From assembly GCA_016709005.1 (NCBI GenBank), contig JADJEU010000002.1, positions 310,001 to 374,000 on the forward strand: a DNA stretch of 64,000 nt, written 5' to 3'. Of this stretch, positions 36,450 to 45,443 are shown in pieces. The notes below the pieces were generated by a model. That model was not told where the DNA came from and did not search any database. It saw only the letters and a list, made by a program, of their open reading frames with translations. The position numbers and the translations under genes were made by a program. Numbering within the stretch: position 1 is the first letter of the stretch; each line of letters begins with the position of its first letter. The stretch is from Crocinitomicaceae bacterium. Its GTDB lineage: Bacteria; Bacteroidota; Bacteroidia; Flavobacteriales_D; Crocinitomicaceae.

Positions 36450-37233
36450 TTAGTGGATACTTGGATTTCCTAAGCCACCACCGCCAAAATTAATGCGGTA
36501 TCTTAGAAATGCTTCAAAGCCTCCAAATCCATGCGATGCAACAATGAGCTGAGAAATATTCATGTCATAAGCAACACCTACAGAGAAACCTGAAATATCA
36601 AAAATCAAATTCGCTAAAATCGCATCTCCAATTCGATAATATGCACCAAAAGATAAAGCGATCTCTTCAAAATAACCTGTGATTCGGGATCTGCGCATAC
36701 CAATACATTCCGGCACCAATATCAAAACGACTCAAATTTAAATTTTGATTCAGAATCGATTCCTGATTATCAATTGCCGTATTGAATGAAGTTCCAATCC
36801 ACTGATTATCCCAGGTAACTGCTTGATTTTGCAAGGTACGCTGATACCAAGCAGGCTGTAATCCAATCGACAAATGGTTGTCACGTGAAAGTTCGATGGC
36901 ATAATTAATCGGAATCGTTACTTCGTTAATCATGTATTTAGTATCACCTGACAAATCGTTGTAAAAATTTACACCCGCCCCCAAAAAGCTTCCATTGTCA
37001 AACATGCGCCAATCTGCGCCTGCAGAAATTGTCCGGTAAGGTGTTGCAGAAATTGGCAACCATTGCATTCTGAAATTTGTAAACAGCTGCATGCCTCCTG
37101 GAAAAAATCCAGCCGCTGCAGGATTTATAAAGACAGGTGATTCTGCAAACATTGAAAAATGTTTATCTGATTGTGCAGACACTGATACAGTAAGACCAAT
37201 GGAAAGTGCGAATAAACTTAATTTTCTTTTCAT
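36450..37233 (-). pseudogene. PorP/SprF family T9SS membrane protein, internal deletion
   Basis: The N-terminal part is a normal PorP/SprF start: signal peptide, PVFINPAAAGFFPGGMQLFTNFRMQW, AGADWRMF, GAGVNFYNDLSGD and SIGLQPAWYQRTL. This frame stops soon after IGAGMYWYAQIPN. The usual C-terminal half continues in another frame (GYFEEIALSFGAYYRIGDAILANL ... GVAYDMNIS ... FEAFLRYRINF). About 50-65 residues that normally lie between (the second set of strands) are missing, and the junction (about 36680) also changes frame. So this is either a real inactivating deletion or an assembly error. PorP/SprF proteins are partners of type B sorting-domain cargo, and here the gene follows such a cargo gene by 12 bases. 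Confidence 0.72.
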
Positions 37234-37245
37234 CTCTCTTTATTA

Positions 37246-39660
37246 TTATCTGATTAGAGTCGTATTACCTGAAGTCAAACCTCCATTGCCATTAATGAAT
37301 GTGTATTCCAATACCCAAACAAAAACACCCGGATTTTCTTCTCTGCCTTTAAACATTCCATCCCATCCAATATTCTGATCCGTAGTTTCAAAAACCAATT
37401 GACCATATCGATTATAAATTGAGAATTTCAAACTTTCAATTCCAAATCCTCTGACAAACAGAACGTCGTTATTTCCATCACCGTTTGGCGAGAATGCTTG
37501 TGGAATACCAATGCCCTCAATGAAGTTTACATAAACCATTACTGAGTCGGTCGCTTGACATCCATTGACATCTGTAAACGTTACATAATAAGTAGTATTA
37601 ACTTCAGGCTTCACCATTGCATTAGAGCACGTATCACAATCTATTGCATCAGATGGAATCCATAGATATGAACCCGGTCCGGTTCCATTGGCATTGATAA
37701 TAGCTTCGTAGCCGATATCAATTACGGTGTCATGTTCAGCCACAACAGTTGGTGTTCCAAAAACAGAAATTGAATTTGTAGTTGACGAGTTATTACCTCC
37801 GGCATCACTCGTTGTAAGTTGAATGTTAAATGTTCCGGTTGCATTAAAACATACAACTGGATTCTGATCAGTAGAAGTATTTGGTGTTGCTCCACCACCA
37901 AAATCCCACGACCATGAAATTGGAATACCAGTAGTCGTGTCGGTTAAGGTTATGCAATCTCCCAAACAAATATTATCCTGATAAGAGAAGCCGGCAACCA
38001 TTGGCTCGCATACAGTAACTGTAACTGTAATGTTGGCCGTATTTTGACAACCATTACCATCAGTACCAGTTACAGTATAAGTATTTGTTGCGGCGGGGTT
38101 AAAGGCAACACCATCTGTTACACCACCAGTCCAGGTATAACTGGTAGCTCCACCGCCTGTCAGTGTAACCGGATCACCTGCACAAATGGAATTCGTTGGA
38201 GCAGCATTTGCCGTTACCGTTGGCGAAGGATTTACAACAATACTCACCGTTGCATTATCATTTCCAAATGGATTGATTACGCCAAGCGTGACAGTATAAG
38301 TTCCAGCCGTGTTAAAACAAACACTTCCCGGATTTTGACCAACGAAATTGTTTGGAGTTGCACCACCGCCAAAATCCCAAGCCCAGTTGGTAATATCTCC
38401 CGGTGTACTATTGTCTGCAAATGTGATGCAATCACCAGCACAAATTGTAGTTTGAGAAGGAGTGAACGCTGCAGTAGGAGGAGTTCCTGCACTGCAGTCT
38501 ATAATGGTGATCGTAAAATTCGCGACGTTGGTTCCAACGCAAGGCGCTGTCGGGTTTACAGTATAAGTAAATGTATAGGCACCCAAAGCGAGTCCATTAC
38601 CATCCAATACACCAGTGCCGGCAGTAAATTGTCCACTTGGAGTTCCGGTAGTTTCAGCCCAGGTTCCACCAGGATCAGCACCACTCAACAATGTATTCAG
38701 ATTTAATGTAGTGTTATTGCAAAGGTTTGACGCACCATCAGCACCGGCATCTGGTATATCAACTACCGTAATATATGCGGCAATCGTTTCTACATCAGTC
38801 GCAGCGCTACCGTCAGTCACTGAGAGAGAAACAGCATAAGTACCCGGCGTATTATAACAAATATTAGTCGGATTGTTTACGGCAGATGTAGCGGGCGTTG
38901 CTCCTGTAAAAGTCCAGTCAGTTACTGTGAATGGGCCACCGGTCGAAGTATTAGTGAAGTCAATGCATGTGCCTACACAGATCGTAGTTATTGGTGTTGT
39001 AAAAGATGCTGTTGGGCCCGCTACAGAAGGCTTAGTTATCTCAACATCATTTATTGCAATTGAAGGATCCGTTCCTACACCATCATCGTTATTCACCCAA
39101 CTAAAACCTATTTGAAGATTTGCAATATTGTCACACGAAGCAGGAAGCGCGATTGAGAAGTTTGTCCATTGTCCTTGTGGCAAACAACCACCAGGCGTTT
39201 GAGGCAAAGGATTTACCAAAGCAACCCAGCCACCGCCATCATTGTACCAGACGCCCCCAAAATCATCTGCATCACCACCGTGTATATAATCAAAATTCAA
39301 AGTTAGATTTGTGTGCCCAATCGTTGAAATGTTTGGCGACTCAGACCGTGTTGCCGTTTCTGGACAAAATAATAAACCGCATAGGCCACCCGCATCATAT
39401 GAGGCTCCGCCTGCCGGATTAAAAACACTGGTAATGTGCAGCGATTGATTTCCTGTTCCTGCGATACCGCAACCTGGCGGCACTACACCAGATTCGTCAT
39501 CATCAATCTGAAAAAAATTAGGATCTGCACCATTAACACCGATTGGAACAGAGACCCAGGCCGGAGCAGGATCAAAATCTTCGCTGTAAATTACTATCTG
39601 TCCTATCGATGTGCTCAAAAGCGACAAGTAAATGATTCCAGTCAATACTAATTTCTTCAT
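37246..39660 (-). CDS. PKD-domain adhesin with T9SS type B sorting domain
   Basis: ATG 39660 (MKKLVLTGIIYLSLLSTSIGQ) gives a signal peptide; the nine residues upstream are not needed. The 804-residue protein has an N-terminal jelly-roll-like module (about 20-200: NLTLNFDYIHGGDADDFGGVWYNDGG), followed by three PKD-type domains whose W(T/D)FGGGATP or DWTFTGATP cores are visible near 250, 435 and 590. Between these are SPLxVTVTC-like linkers. The end (IPQAFSPNGDGNNDVLFVRGFGIESLKFSIYNRYGQLVFET) is the gliding-motility-type (type B) sorting domain. The PorP/SprF gene follows directly in the operon, as expected. Carbohydrate or surface adhesion is inferred. Confidence 0.85.
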   Translation of the reverse strand: MKKLVLTGIIYLSLLSTSIGQIVIYSEDFDPAPAWVSVPIGVNGADPNFFQIDDDESGVVPPGCGIAGTGNQSLHITSVFNPAGGASYDAGGLCGLLFCPETATRSESPNISTIGHTNLTLNFDYIHGGDADDFGGVWYNDGGGWVALVNPLPQTPGGCLPQGQWTNFSIALPASCDNIANLQIGFSWVNNDDGVGTDPSIAINDVEITKPSVAGPTASFTTPITTICVGTCIDFTNTSTGGPFTVTDWTFTGATPATSAVNNPTNICYNTPGTYAVSLSVTDGSAATDVETIAAYITVVDIPDAGADGASNLCNNTTLNLNTLLSGADPGGTWAETTGTPSGQFTAGTGVLDGNGLALGAYTFTYTVNPTAPCVGTNVANFTITIIDCSAGTPPTAAFTPSQTTICAGDCITFADNSTPGDITNWAWDFGGGATPNNFVGQNPGSVCFNTAGTYTVTLGVINPFGNDNATVSIVVNPSPTVTANAAPTNSICAGDPVTLTGGGATSYTWTGGVTDGVAFNPAATNTYTVTGTDGNGCQNTANITVTVTVCEPMVAGFSYQDNICLGDCITLTDTTTGIPISWSWDFGGGATPNTSTDQNPVVCFNATGTFNIQLTTSDAGGNNSSTTNSISVFGTPTVVAEHDTVIDIGYEAIINANGTGPGSYLWIPSDAIDCDTCSNAMVKPEVNTTYYVTFTDVNGCQATDSVMVYVNFIEGIGIPQAFSPNGDGNNDVLFVRGFGIESLKFSIYNRYGQLVFETTDQNIGWDGMFKGREENPGVFVWVLEYTFINGNGGLTSGNTTLIR

Positions 39661-39877
39661 GATATTGATATTTAATTCGTGCTTCACTTATGCAATAGGG
39701 TTACCCCATCAAAAGTGCATGAGTGCATAAATTTATATAGTAGAAGACGATTTCAAACTAAAAGGGTTGATTTTTATCAAAAAAACTTTGTGAATCCAAA
39801 TTCATGTTATGCAAGCATTCCTTAAGATCTTTGCAACCTCCTGATTCTAGGCAATTAAATTGGTGTTGGACCAGTAA

Positions 39878-39909
39878 TTTGCACAATTAAACCAAATGAT
39901 ATACTTTTG
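39878..39909 (+). promoter_or_regulatory. Bacteroidota promoter for the pyrophosphatase
   Basis: TTTG at 39878-39881 and TACTTTTG at 39902-39909 are separated by 20 bases, a full match to the -33 TTTG / -7 TAnnTTTG consensus. The start codon lies 44 bases downstream. Confidence 0.55.
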
Positions 39910-39952
39910 CCGACCTTTTCATTGAAAAGCTAAATACTTACTAAAACGAATT

Positions 39953-42424
39953 ATGGAGAATCTAATTTACATCATTCCTGCTTTTGGCGTCATTGCCTTG
40001 ATCTATATGTTTGTCCTTTCTAAATGGGTGACAAAACAAGGTACAGGAAATTCAAAAATGGTTGAGATTTCAACCTATATCCGCGAAGGCGCAATGGCTT
40101 TCTTAAAAGCTGAATACCGCGTGTTAGCAATATTTGTATTGATTGCAGGTGCATTACTTGGAGTGGTTTCACAGATTGTGGAGCATTCATCACTCTTTAT
40201 AGTAGCGGCGTTTGTAATCGGAGCTGTGTTTTCTGCAATAGCGGGTAACATTGGAATGCGCATTGCAACAGCTGCCAACGTGAGAACAACAGAAGCTGCC
40301 AGAACAAGTTTAGCACATGCGTTAAAAGTTTCTTTCCGCGGTGGAACTGTAATGGGATTAGGGGTTGCTGGTCTTGCAGTATTTGGACTTGGAACTTTGT
40401 TTATCATTCTTGTTGGAATGTTTATGACTGGAACGCCTGGTTCTTTTTACAATGAAATGACAATCGTTCTTGAGTCACTTGCTGGATTTTCTTTAGGTGC
40501 TGAATCGATTGCATTATTTGCACGTGTAGGTGGAGGTATTTATACAAAAGCTGCTGACGTTGGAGCAGATTTAGTTGGAAAAGTTGAAGCAGGAATTCCT
40601 GAAGATGATCCGCGCAACCCGGCTACTATTGCAGATAACGTAGGTGATAACGTAGGAGACGTTGCTGGTATGGGTGCAGATTTATTTGGATCTTATGTTG
40701 CAACAGTACTTGCATCCATGGTACTTGGAAATTATGTTATCAGAGATATCACTTTAGCAAATGGTTCTTTCACAGATGCGTTCTCGAACATGGGACCAAT
40801 CTTATTGCCAATGTTGATTGCCGGTGTTGGAATTATCTTCTCAATCATTGGAACTTTTGTAGTAAAAATCAAAGAAGGTGTTGAGAAAAAAGATCAGCAA
40901 AATGCAGTACAAGGCGCTTTGAATAAAGGTAACTGGGTATCACTTATTCTTACAGCTATTGCTTGTTATTTCATGATTCAATGGATGTTGCCAGCTACGC
41001 TTCAAATGTCATTCTTTGGCGAAGGAATTAAGGATGTACCATCTGTTTATGTTTTTATTGCTGTGCTAATTGGATTAGTAGTTGGTGCTCTTATTTCATC
41101 TCTTACAGAATTTTACACTGGTCTTGGTAAAAAACCAGTTTTAGGAATTGTACAAAAATCTGCAACCGGTGCAGGAACAAATATTATTGCTGGTTTAGGA
41201 GTTGGTATGATTTCAACTTTCTTCCCGGTTCTTTTATTTGCTGGTGCAATCTGGGGCGCTTATGCTTGTGCAGGTTTCTACGGTGTTGCAATTGCGGCAT
41301 CAGCAATGATGGCAACTACTGCTATGCAATTAGCCATTGATGCTTTTGGACCTATTGCAGATAACGCAGGTGGTATTGCTGAGATGAGCGAATTGCCAAA
41401 AGAAGTTCGTGAAAAAACAGATGTACTGGATTCAGTTGGTAACACAACTGCGGCAATCGGTAAAGGATTTGCAATCGCTTCAGCGGCATTAACAGCCCTG
41501 GCTTTGTTTGCGGCTTATGTAACTTTCACTGGAATTGATGGAATTAATATTTTCAAAGCACCTGTTTTAGCAATGTTATTTGTAGGTGCAATGATTCCCG
41601 TTGTATTCTCAGCACTTGCAATGAACTCAGTTGGTAAAGCTGCCATGGACATGGTAAAAGAAGTTCGTCGTCAGTTTAAAGAAATCCCTGGTATCATGGA
41701 TGGCACAGGAAAACCAGAATATGGTAAATGTGTTGACATCTCCACAAAAGCTGCTTTAAGAGAAATGGTATTGCCGGGTGCGTTAACTATCATTACGCCA
41801 ATTTTAGTTGCATTCTTACCAATGGCTTTTGGTTATACGAGTCTTGAAGTTGCCGAAATGTTAGGTGGTTATATGGCTGGTGTCACAGTATCAGGTGTTA
41901 TGTGGGCAATATTCCAGAATAACGCTGGTGGTGCATGGGACAACGCTAAAAAATCATTCGAAGCAGGTGTTATGATTGATGGTCAAATGACTTTCAAAGG
42001 ATCTGATGCACACAAAGCTGCAGTAACTGGAGATACAGTTGGAGATCCATTCAAAGATACTTCTGGTCCTTCCATGAACATCTTGATTAAATTGACTTGT
42101 TTGGTTGGATTGGTAATCGCTCCAATCTTAGGTCAAGGAAATGCTGAAGAGACTCCAGTTACAACTGAAGTAGTTGCTCCAGTTCAACAAACTACAGAAG
42201 TTCAAAAAGTAGTAATGACAGATACACTTGGTGTAAATGTTGAAATTGAACAGCGCATCGAAAATGAAATTACAAGCACAAGCATCGCTGCCGGAAATGT
42301 AAATGCACTTTCAGATGGAGATTTACTTCAACTAAAAAATGATGGATTTGATCTTTCAAAATTTATAGATGCAGTAAGATGGAATGGCTTAAAAGCAGAA
42401 CCAGTTATTGTTGCTCAGAATTAA
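39953..42424 (+). CDS. hppA: Membrane-bound ion-translocating pyrophosphatase, K+-dependent type
   Basis: The 823-residue protein has 15-16 membrane helices and all M-PPase signatures. DVGADLVGKVEAGIPEDDPRNPATIADNVGDNVGD (about 200-234) forms the pyrophosphate site; further Asp/Lys clusters follow near GGAWDNAKKSFE and KAAVTGDTVGDPFKDTSGPS (about 660-705). In GNTTAAIGKGFAI (about 498) an Ala occupies the position where K+-independent enzymes carry Lys, indicating the K+-dependent class. It couples pyrophosphate hydrolysis to Na+ or H+ pumping; which ion cannot be read reliably here. A C-terminal extension of about 90 residues (after GNAEETPV) is not part of the core. The gene is monocistronic with its own promoter and terminator. 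Confidence 0.93.
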   Translation: MENLIYIIPAFGVIALIYMFVLSKWVTKQGTGNSKMVEISTYIREGAMAFLKAEYRVLAIFVLIAGALLGVVSQIVEHSSLFIVAAFVIGAVFSAIAGNIGMRIATAANVRTTEAARTSLAHALKVSFRGGTVMGLGVAGLAVFGLGTLFIILVGMFMTGTPGSFYNEMTIVLESLAGFSLGAESIALFARVGGGIYTKAADVGADLVGKVEAGIPEDDPRNPATIADNVGDNVGDVAGMGADLFGSYVATVLASMVLGNYVIRDITLANGSFTDAFSNMGPILLPMLIAGVGIIFSIIGTFVVKIKEGVEKKDQQNAVQGALNKGNWVSLILTAIACYFMIQWMLPATLQMSFFGEGIKDVPSVYVFIAVLIGLVVGALISSLTEFYTGLGKKPVLGIVQKSATGAGTNIIAGLGVGMISTFFPVLLFAGAIWGAYACAGFYGVAIAASAMMATTAMQLAIDAFGPIADNAGGIAEMSELPKEVREKTDVLDSVGNTTAAIGKGFAIASAALTALALFAAYVTFTGIDGINIFKAPVLAMLFVGAMIPVVFSALAMNSVGKAAMDMVKEVRRQFKEIPGIMDGTGKPEYGKCVDISTKAALREMVLPGALTIITPILVAFLPMAFGYTSLEVAEMLGGYMAGVTVSGVMWAIFQNNAGGAWDNAKKSFEAGVMIDGQMTFKGSDAHKAAVTGDTVGDPFKDTSGPSMNILIKLTCLVGLVIAPILGQGNAEETPVTTEVVAPVQQTTEVQKVVMTDTLGVNVEIEQRIENEITSTSIAAGNVNALSDGDLLQLKNDGFDLSKFIDAVRWNGLKAEPVIVAQN

Positions 42425-42442
42425 AATTTTAACCTATGAAAT

Positions 42443-42477
42443 AAAAAAGGGAGTCAAATTTTTGGCTCCCTTTTTTT
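42443..42477 (+). terminator. Terminator after hppA
   Basis: GGGAGTC pairs with GGCTCCC (one G-U) over a loop of about 8 bases, followed by seven T residues, 25 bases past the stop. Confidence 0.8.
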
Positions 42478-42573
42478 ATGCTTTTAATTTTTTGATCATC
42501 GTATCGATTGACGTTTATTGATACTGCGTTATTGATGGTCGGACGGGGCGAGCACGCCCACTACTGCTGCCAA

Positions 42574-42819
42574 TTAATCGATTGGATATAATACTTGCAG
42601 TTTCTCAGCTAGTTCACGATACCTCGTTCGTGTATCATTCAACGAATAACGAATAAACACACGCGGGTCTTGCGGTGGTTCTACAAACTCTTGATAGAAA
42701 TCTGACCTGAAATAATAGAGTTGATTGTTAAGTAAAAAGTATCCAACTACACCGTCAGAATTTGGTCCTTCAACCATATACAATTCTGCACCAGCTGCCT
42801 TTAGTTCATCCGTTGACAT
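42574..42819 (-). CDS. Small conserved-looking protein downstream of cysS
   Basis: This 81-residue protein begins MSTDELKAAGAELYMVEG. Its ATG lies five bases past the cysS stop, which is why I accept it as a real coupled gene. It contains the pattern VVGYFLLNNQLYYFRSDFYQEFVEPP and ends in a helix (NDTRTRYRELAEKLQVLYPID). No signal, membrane segment or catalytic motif is visible. I recognise no family. Confidence 0.5.
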   Translation of the reverse strand: MSTDELKAAGAELYMVEGPNSDGVVGYFLLNNQLYYFRSDFYQEFVEPPQDPRVFIRYSLNDTRTRYRELAEKLQVLYPID

Positions 42820-42824
42820 CGAAA

Positions 42825-44288
42825 CTATTGAATGGTATAAGTCACGCCCTCTTTGCTGTCTTTGATCTGAATACCTGCTTCAGCTAATTTATCACGCAAC
42901 AAATCAGATGTTGTCCAATCTTTTTCTTCTCTTGCTTTTTTGCGAATTTCAAGAATCACATTCATTACAGCATCCAATTTAGAATCATCACCTTCTTTGG
43001 CTTCTTTCAAACCAAGAACATCAAATATGAATGTATTCAAAACAGATTTTAATTCATCCAAATCTTCAGCTGAAATTGTTGCAGAACCATCTTTGATTTT
43101 ATTAATGTATGTAACCGCTTCAAAAATATTTGCAATTAGAATAGGTGTATTAAAATCATCATTCATGGCTGCGTAAAATGAACTAATCATCTCACCTACT
43201 TTTTCAGAACTTGAAGAAGATTCTTTCAACGAATTCAAATCAACTAATGCAGTCATCAATTTCACAAATCCTTTTTCAGATGCAAGTAATGCCTCTGAAG
43301 AAAAATCGAGAATGCTTCTGTAATGTGCTTGCATCATAAAGAATCTCACCACCATGGGGTGGAATGCTTTTGTGAGAAGTGTATTATTTCCAGAAAAAAG
43401 TTCTTCAGGCAACAAGGTATTTCCGGTTGACTTACTCATTTTTTTTCCATTTAGCGTAAGCATGTTTGCATGCATCCAATAATTCACCGGTGATTTTCCT
43501 GTTGCAGATTTTCCTTGTGCAATTTCACATTCGTGATGCGGAAATTTTAGATCCATTCCGCCACCGTGAATATCAAATTGATCGCCTAAATATTTTGTAG
43601 ACATAGCAGTACATTCCAAATGCCAGCCTGGAAAGCCAACACTCCAAGGTGAAGGCCAGTGCATGATGTGAGAAGGTGATGCTTTTTTCCAAAGTGCAAA
43701 ATCAAGCGGATTTCTTTTTTCAGATTGTCCGTCCAAATCTCTGGTTCCACTAATTAGTTCATCAGTTTTTCTTCCAGAAAGAATTCCGTATTCACCGTTT
43801 ACATTAAATTTTTCTACATCAAAATAAACTGAGCCATTGCTTTCATAAGCAAGGCCTTTTTCTAAAATATTTTTGGTGATTTCTATCTGCTCAATGATGT
43901 GACCCGTTGCAGTGGGCTCAATGCTTGGTGGCATGTTGTTAAACAAACGCATCACCTCTCTGAAACCTACAGTATATTTCTGTACAATTTCCATGGGTTC
44001 TAATTTTTCCAATCTTGCTTTTTGAGCAATTTTATCCTCCCCTTCATCGGCATCATTTTCCAAATGTCCAGCATCGGTAATGTTGCGAACATATCTGACC
44101 TTATACCCTAAATGTAAAAGGTATCGGTAAATCATATCAAATGAAATAAACGTGCGGCAGTTTCCTAAATGAACATCGCTATATACTGTTGGTCCGCAAA
44201 CGTACATGCCGATATGCTTGTCAACAATTGGTTTAAATACTTCTTTCTCGCCGCTGAGCGTATTATAAATGTGTAATTGATGTTCCAT
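42825..44288 (-). CDS. cysS: Cysteine--tRNA ligase
   Basis: ATG 44288 (MEHQLHIYNTLSGEKEVF) is chosen; the nine residues upstream are not family-like and overlap a terminator. The 487-residue class I synthetase has YVCGPTVYSDVHLGNCRTF (zinc Cys about 31, HIGH-equivalent HLGN about 41-44), zinc-site residues in WHLECTAMS and HHECEIAQG (about 210-240), and KKMSKSTGNT (about 268). The anticodon-binding helical domain forms the end. It charges tRNA-Cys. The small gene at 42574 follows in the same operon. Confidence 0.95.
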   Translation of the reverse strand: MEHQLHIYNTLSGEKEVFKPIVDKHIGMYVCGPTVYSDVHLGNCRTFISFDMIYRYLLHLGYKVRYVRNITDAGHLENDADEGEDKIAQKARLEKLEPMEIVQKYTVGFREVMRLFNNMPPSIEPTATGHIIEQIEITKNILEKGLAYESNGSVYFDVEKFNVNGEYGILSGRKTDELISGTRDLDGQSEKRNPLDFALWKKASPSHIMHWPSPWSVGFPGWHLECTAMSTKYLGDQFDIHGGGMDLKFPHHECEIAQGKSATGKSPVNYWMHANMLTLNGKKMSKSTGNTLLPEELFSGNNTLLTKAFHPMVVRFFMMQAHYRSILDFSSEALLASEKGFVKLMTALVDLNSLKESSSSSEKVGEMISSFYAAMNDDFNTPILIANIFEAVTYINKIKDGSATISAEDLDELKSVLNTFIFDVLGLKEAKEGDDSKLDAVMNVILEIRKKAREEKDWTTSDLLRDKLAEAGIQIKDSKEGVTYTIQ

Positions 44289-44303
44289 GATTTGAAAAAT
44301 AAA

Positions 44304-44333
44304 AAACCCGGACACATTTGGTATCCGGGTTTA
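44304..44333 (-). terminator. Terminator after the first YwqK-type gene
   Basis: AACCCGGA pairs with TCCGGGTT across a short loop; the A-run 44301-44306 supplies the U-tract on the minus transcript. It also overlaps the region just upstream of the cysS start. Confidence 0.75.
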
Positions 44334-44352
44334 AAATTAACTATTTTCTTTC

Positions 44353-45237
44353 TTAGAGTTGTCCGTCTGAATGATAAGCTCCGTTTTTCCAGATTTCAAT
44401 TTTCAAAAGGATTCCGTCGCTATCGTATTTGTAAAGTTTTCCATCCCAAAGTTTTCCACCTTTGAAAGTTCCGTCCATCCAAAGTTCTTCTGCTTTGTTG
44501 TAGACTTTGTTATAACCATCACTCTGGAATTTTTTTCCATCTTTCATGATTCCTCCTGAACCAACAGGTCCACCATTACCAGTTTCAGTTTTTACTGCAA
44601 CGGGTGGTTCAGCGTTTACAACTTTAGTAGATAGCACTGTTCCGCCTGCACCGTAGGTTACCATTTCTTTGACAGAACCATCTTCCCAATAACGGGTGCT
44701 TTCACCAGTTGGAACGCCGTTTACCATTGTACCAGAAAACTGCAACTCACCATTTGGGTGATAAAACTTCACTGTGCCTTCTTCTTTTCCGTCAGCATTA
44801 AATGTTTTCTCTTGCTTAACAGTTCCATCTGAATAATAAGTGATAAAAGTTCCGCTCTGTTTTCCTTTGTTGTAAGAACTTTCTTCCGTCTTATTTCCTT
44901 TTTCGTCAAACTTAATGTAAGGACCGTTTGGACGACCATCCACAAAATTGCCTTTTAGACGCGGTGTAGCGCCGTCAGTATGGTACATTATCCATTGTCC
45001 AACCTTGCGGTCATCTTTGTAATTGCCCTCTTCGATTTTTCCACCAGCAGCATAGCCTTTTTCTGGCATATCGCTGCTCATGATAATCCAATATTCTTGT
45101 TTCAAACCATTGGCATCTTTGTAGCCTGTTTTCCTTGGCTCTTCGGCATCCAATAATGGATTAGAAGAATTCTCCACTAAGCTTCCAAATCCCAAAAATG
45201 GAACCGCCAGAAGCAAGGTTGATAAGAAACTTTTCAT
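44353..45237 (-). CDS. MORN/YwqK-repeat exported protein (paralog 1)
   Basis: This 294-residue protein has a signal peptide (about residues 1-18) and a series of MORN-like YwqK repeats of the form G-x-W-x-x-Y-x-x-(N/D)-G with K-x-x-G spacing: KVGQWIMYHTDGATPRLKGNFVDGRPNGPYIKFDEKGNKTEESSYNKGKQSGTFITYYSDG. After a Gly/Ser linker the tail KKFQSDGYNKVYN ... WMDGTFKGGKLWDGKLYKYDSDGILLKIEIW is nearly identical to that of the next gene. It is exported to the periplasm or outer membrane. Such repeats are annotated as YwqK antitoxin-like, but no toxin is present here. Function unknown. Confidence 0.8.
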   Translation of the reverse strand: MKSFLSTLLLAVPFLGFGSLVENSSNPLLDAEEPRKTGYKDANGLKQEYWIIMSSDMPEKGYAAGGKIEEGNYKDDRKVGQWIMYHTDGATPRLKGNFVDGRPNGPYIKFDEKGNKTEESSYNKGKQSGTFITYYSDGTVKQEKTFNADGKEEGTVKFYHPNGELQFSGTMVNGVPTGESTRYWEDGSVKEMVTYGAGGTVLSTKVVNAEPPVAVKTETGNGGPVGSGGIMKDGKKFQSDGYNKVYNKAEELWMDGTFKGGKLWDGKLYKYDSDGILLKIEIWKNGAYHSDGQL

Positions 45238-45388
45238 AACGATAGGGTTTTACACTAGAACTAACTTACAATTAAATTTCTAATAACACTATCGTTTTTC
45301 GACAATTGGTTGAAAAATAAAGACAAACACATTTATCTGGTAAACAAGCGTTTTTCAGTTTTCCCGTGATTATCACCGAATTAGAAAC

Positions 45389-45422
45389 AAAAAACCCAGA
45401 CACGCACTTGTGTCTGGGTTCA
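45389..45422 (-). terminator. Terminator after the second YwqK-type gene
   Basis: AACCCAGACAC pairs with GTGTCTGGGTT around a short loop, with an A-run on the plus strand. It closes the gene at 45444. Confidence 0.75.
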
Positions 45423-45443
45423 AAAATATTTTATTCGGATTTC

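Noticed and set aside
38044..38706. A 220-codon open frame on the plus strand antisense to the type B adhesin gene
   Set aside because: It lies entirely inside a PKD-rich gene whose repeated Thr/Gly codons keep the other strand open. Its translation is Ile/Thr/Cys/Arg-rich with no domain, and it has no promoter or start context.
42541..42560. Further GCGAG-loop hairpin after hppA
   Set aside because: GGGCG/CGCCC pairs only five bases with a different loop register. It is noted as a possible decayed copy but not counted as a member.
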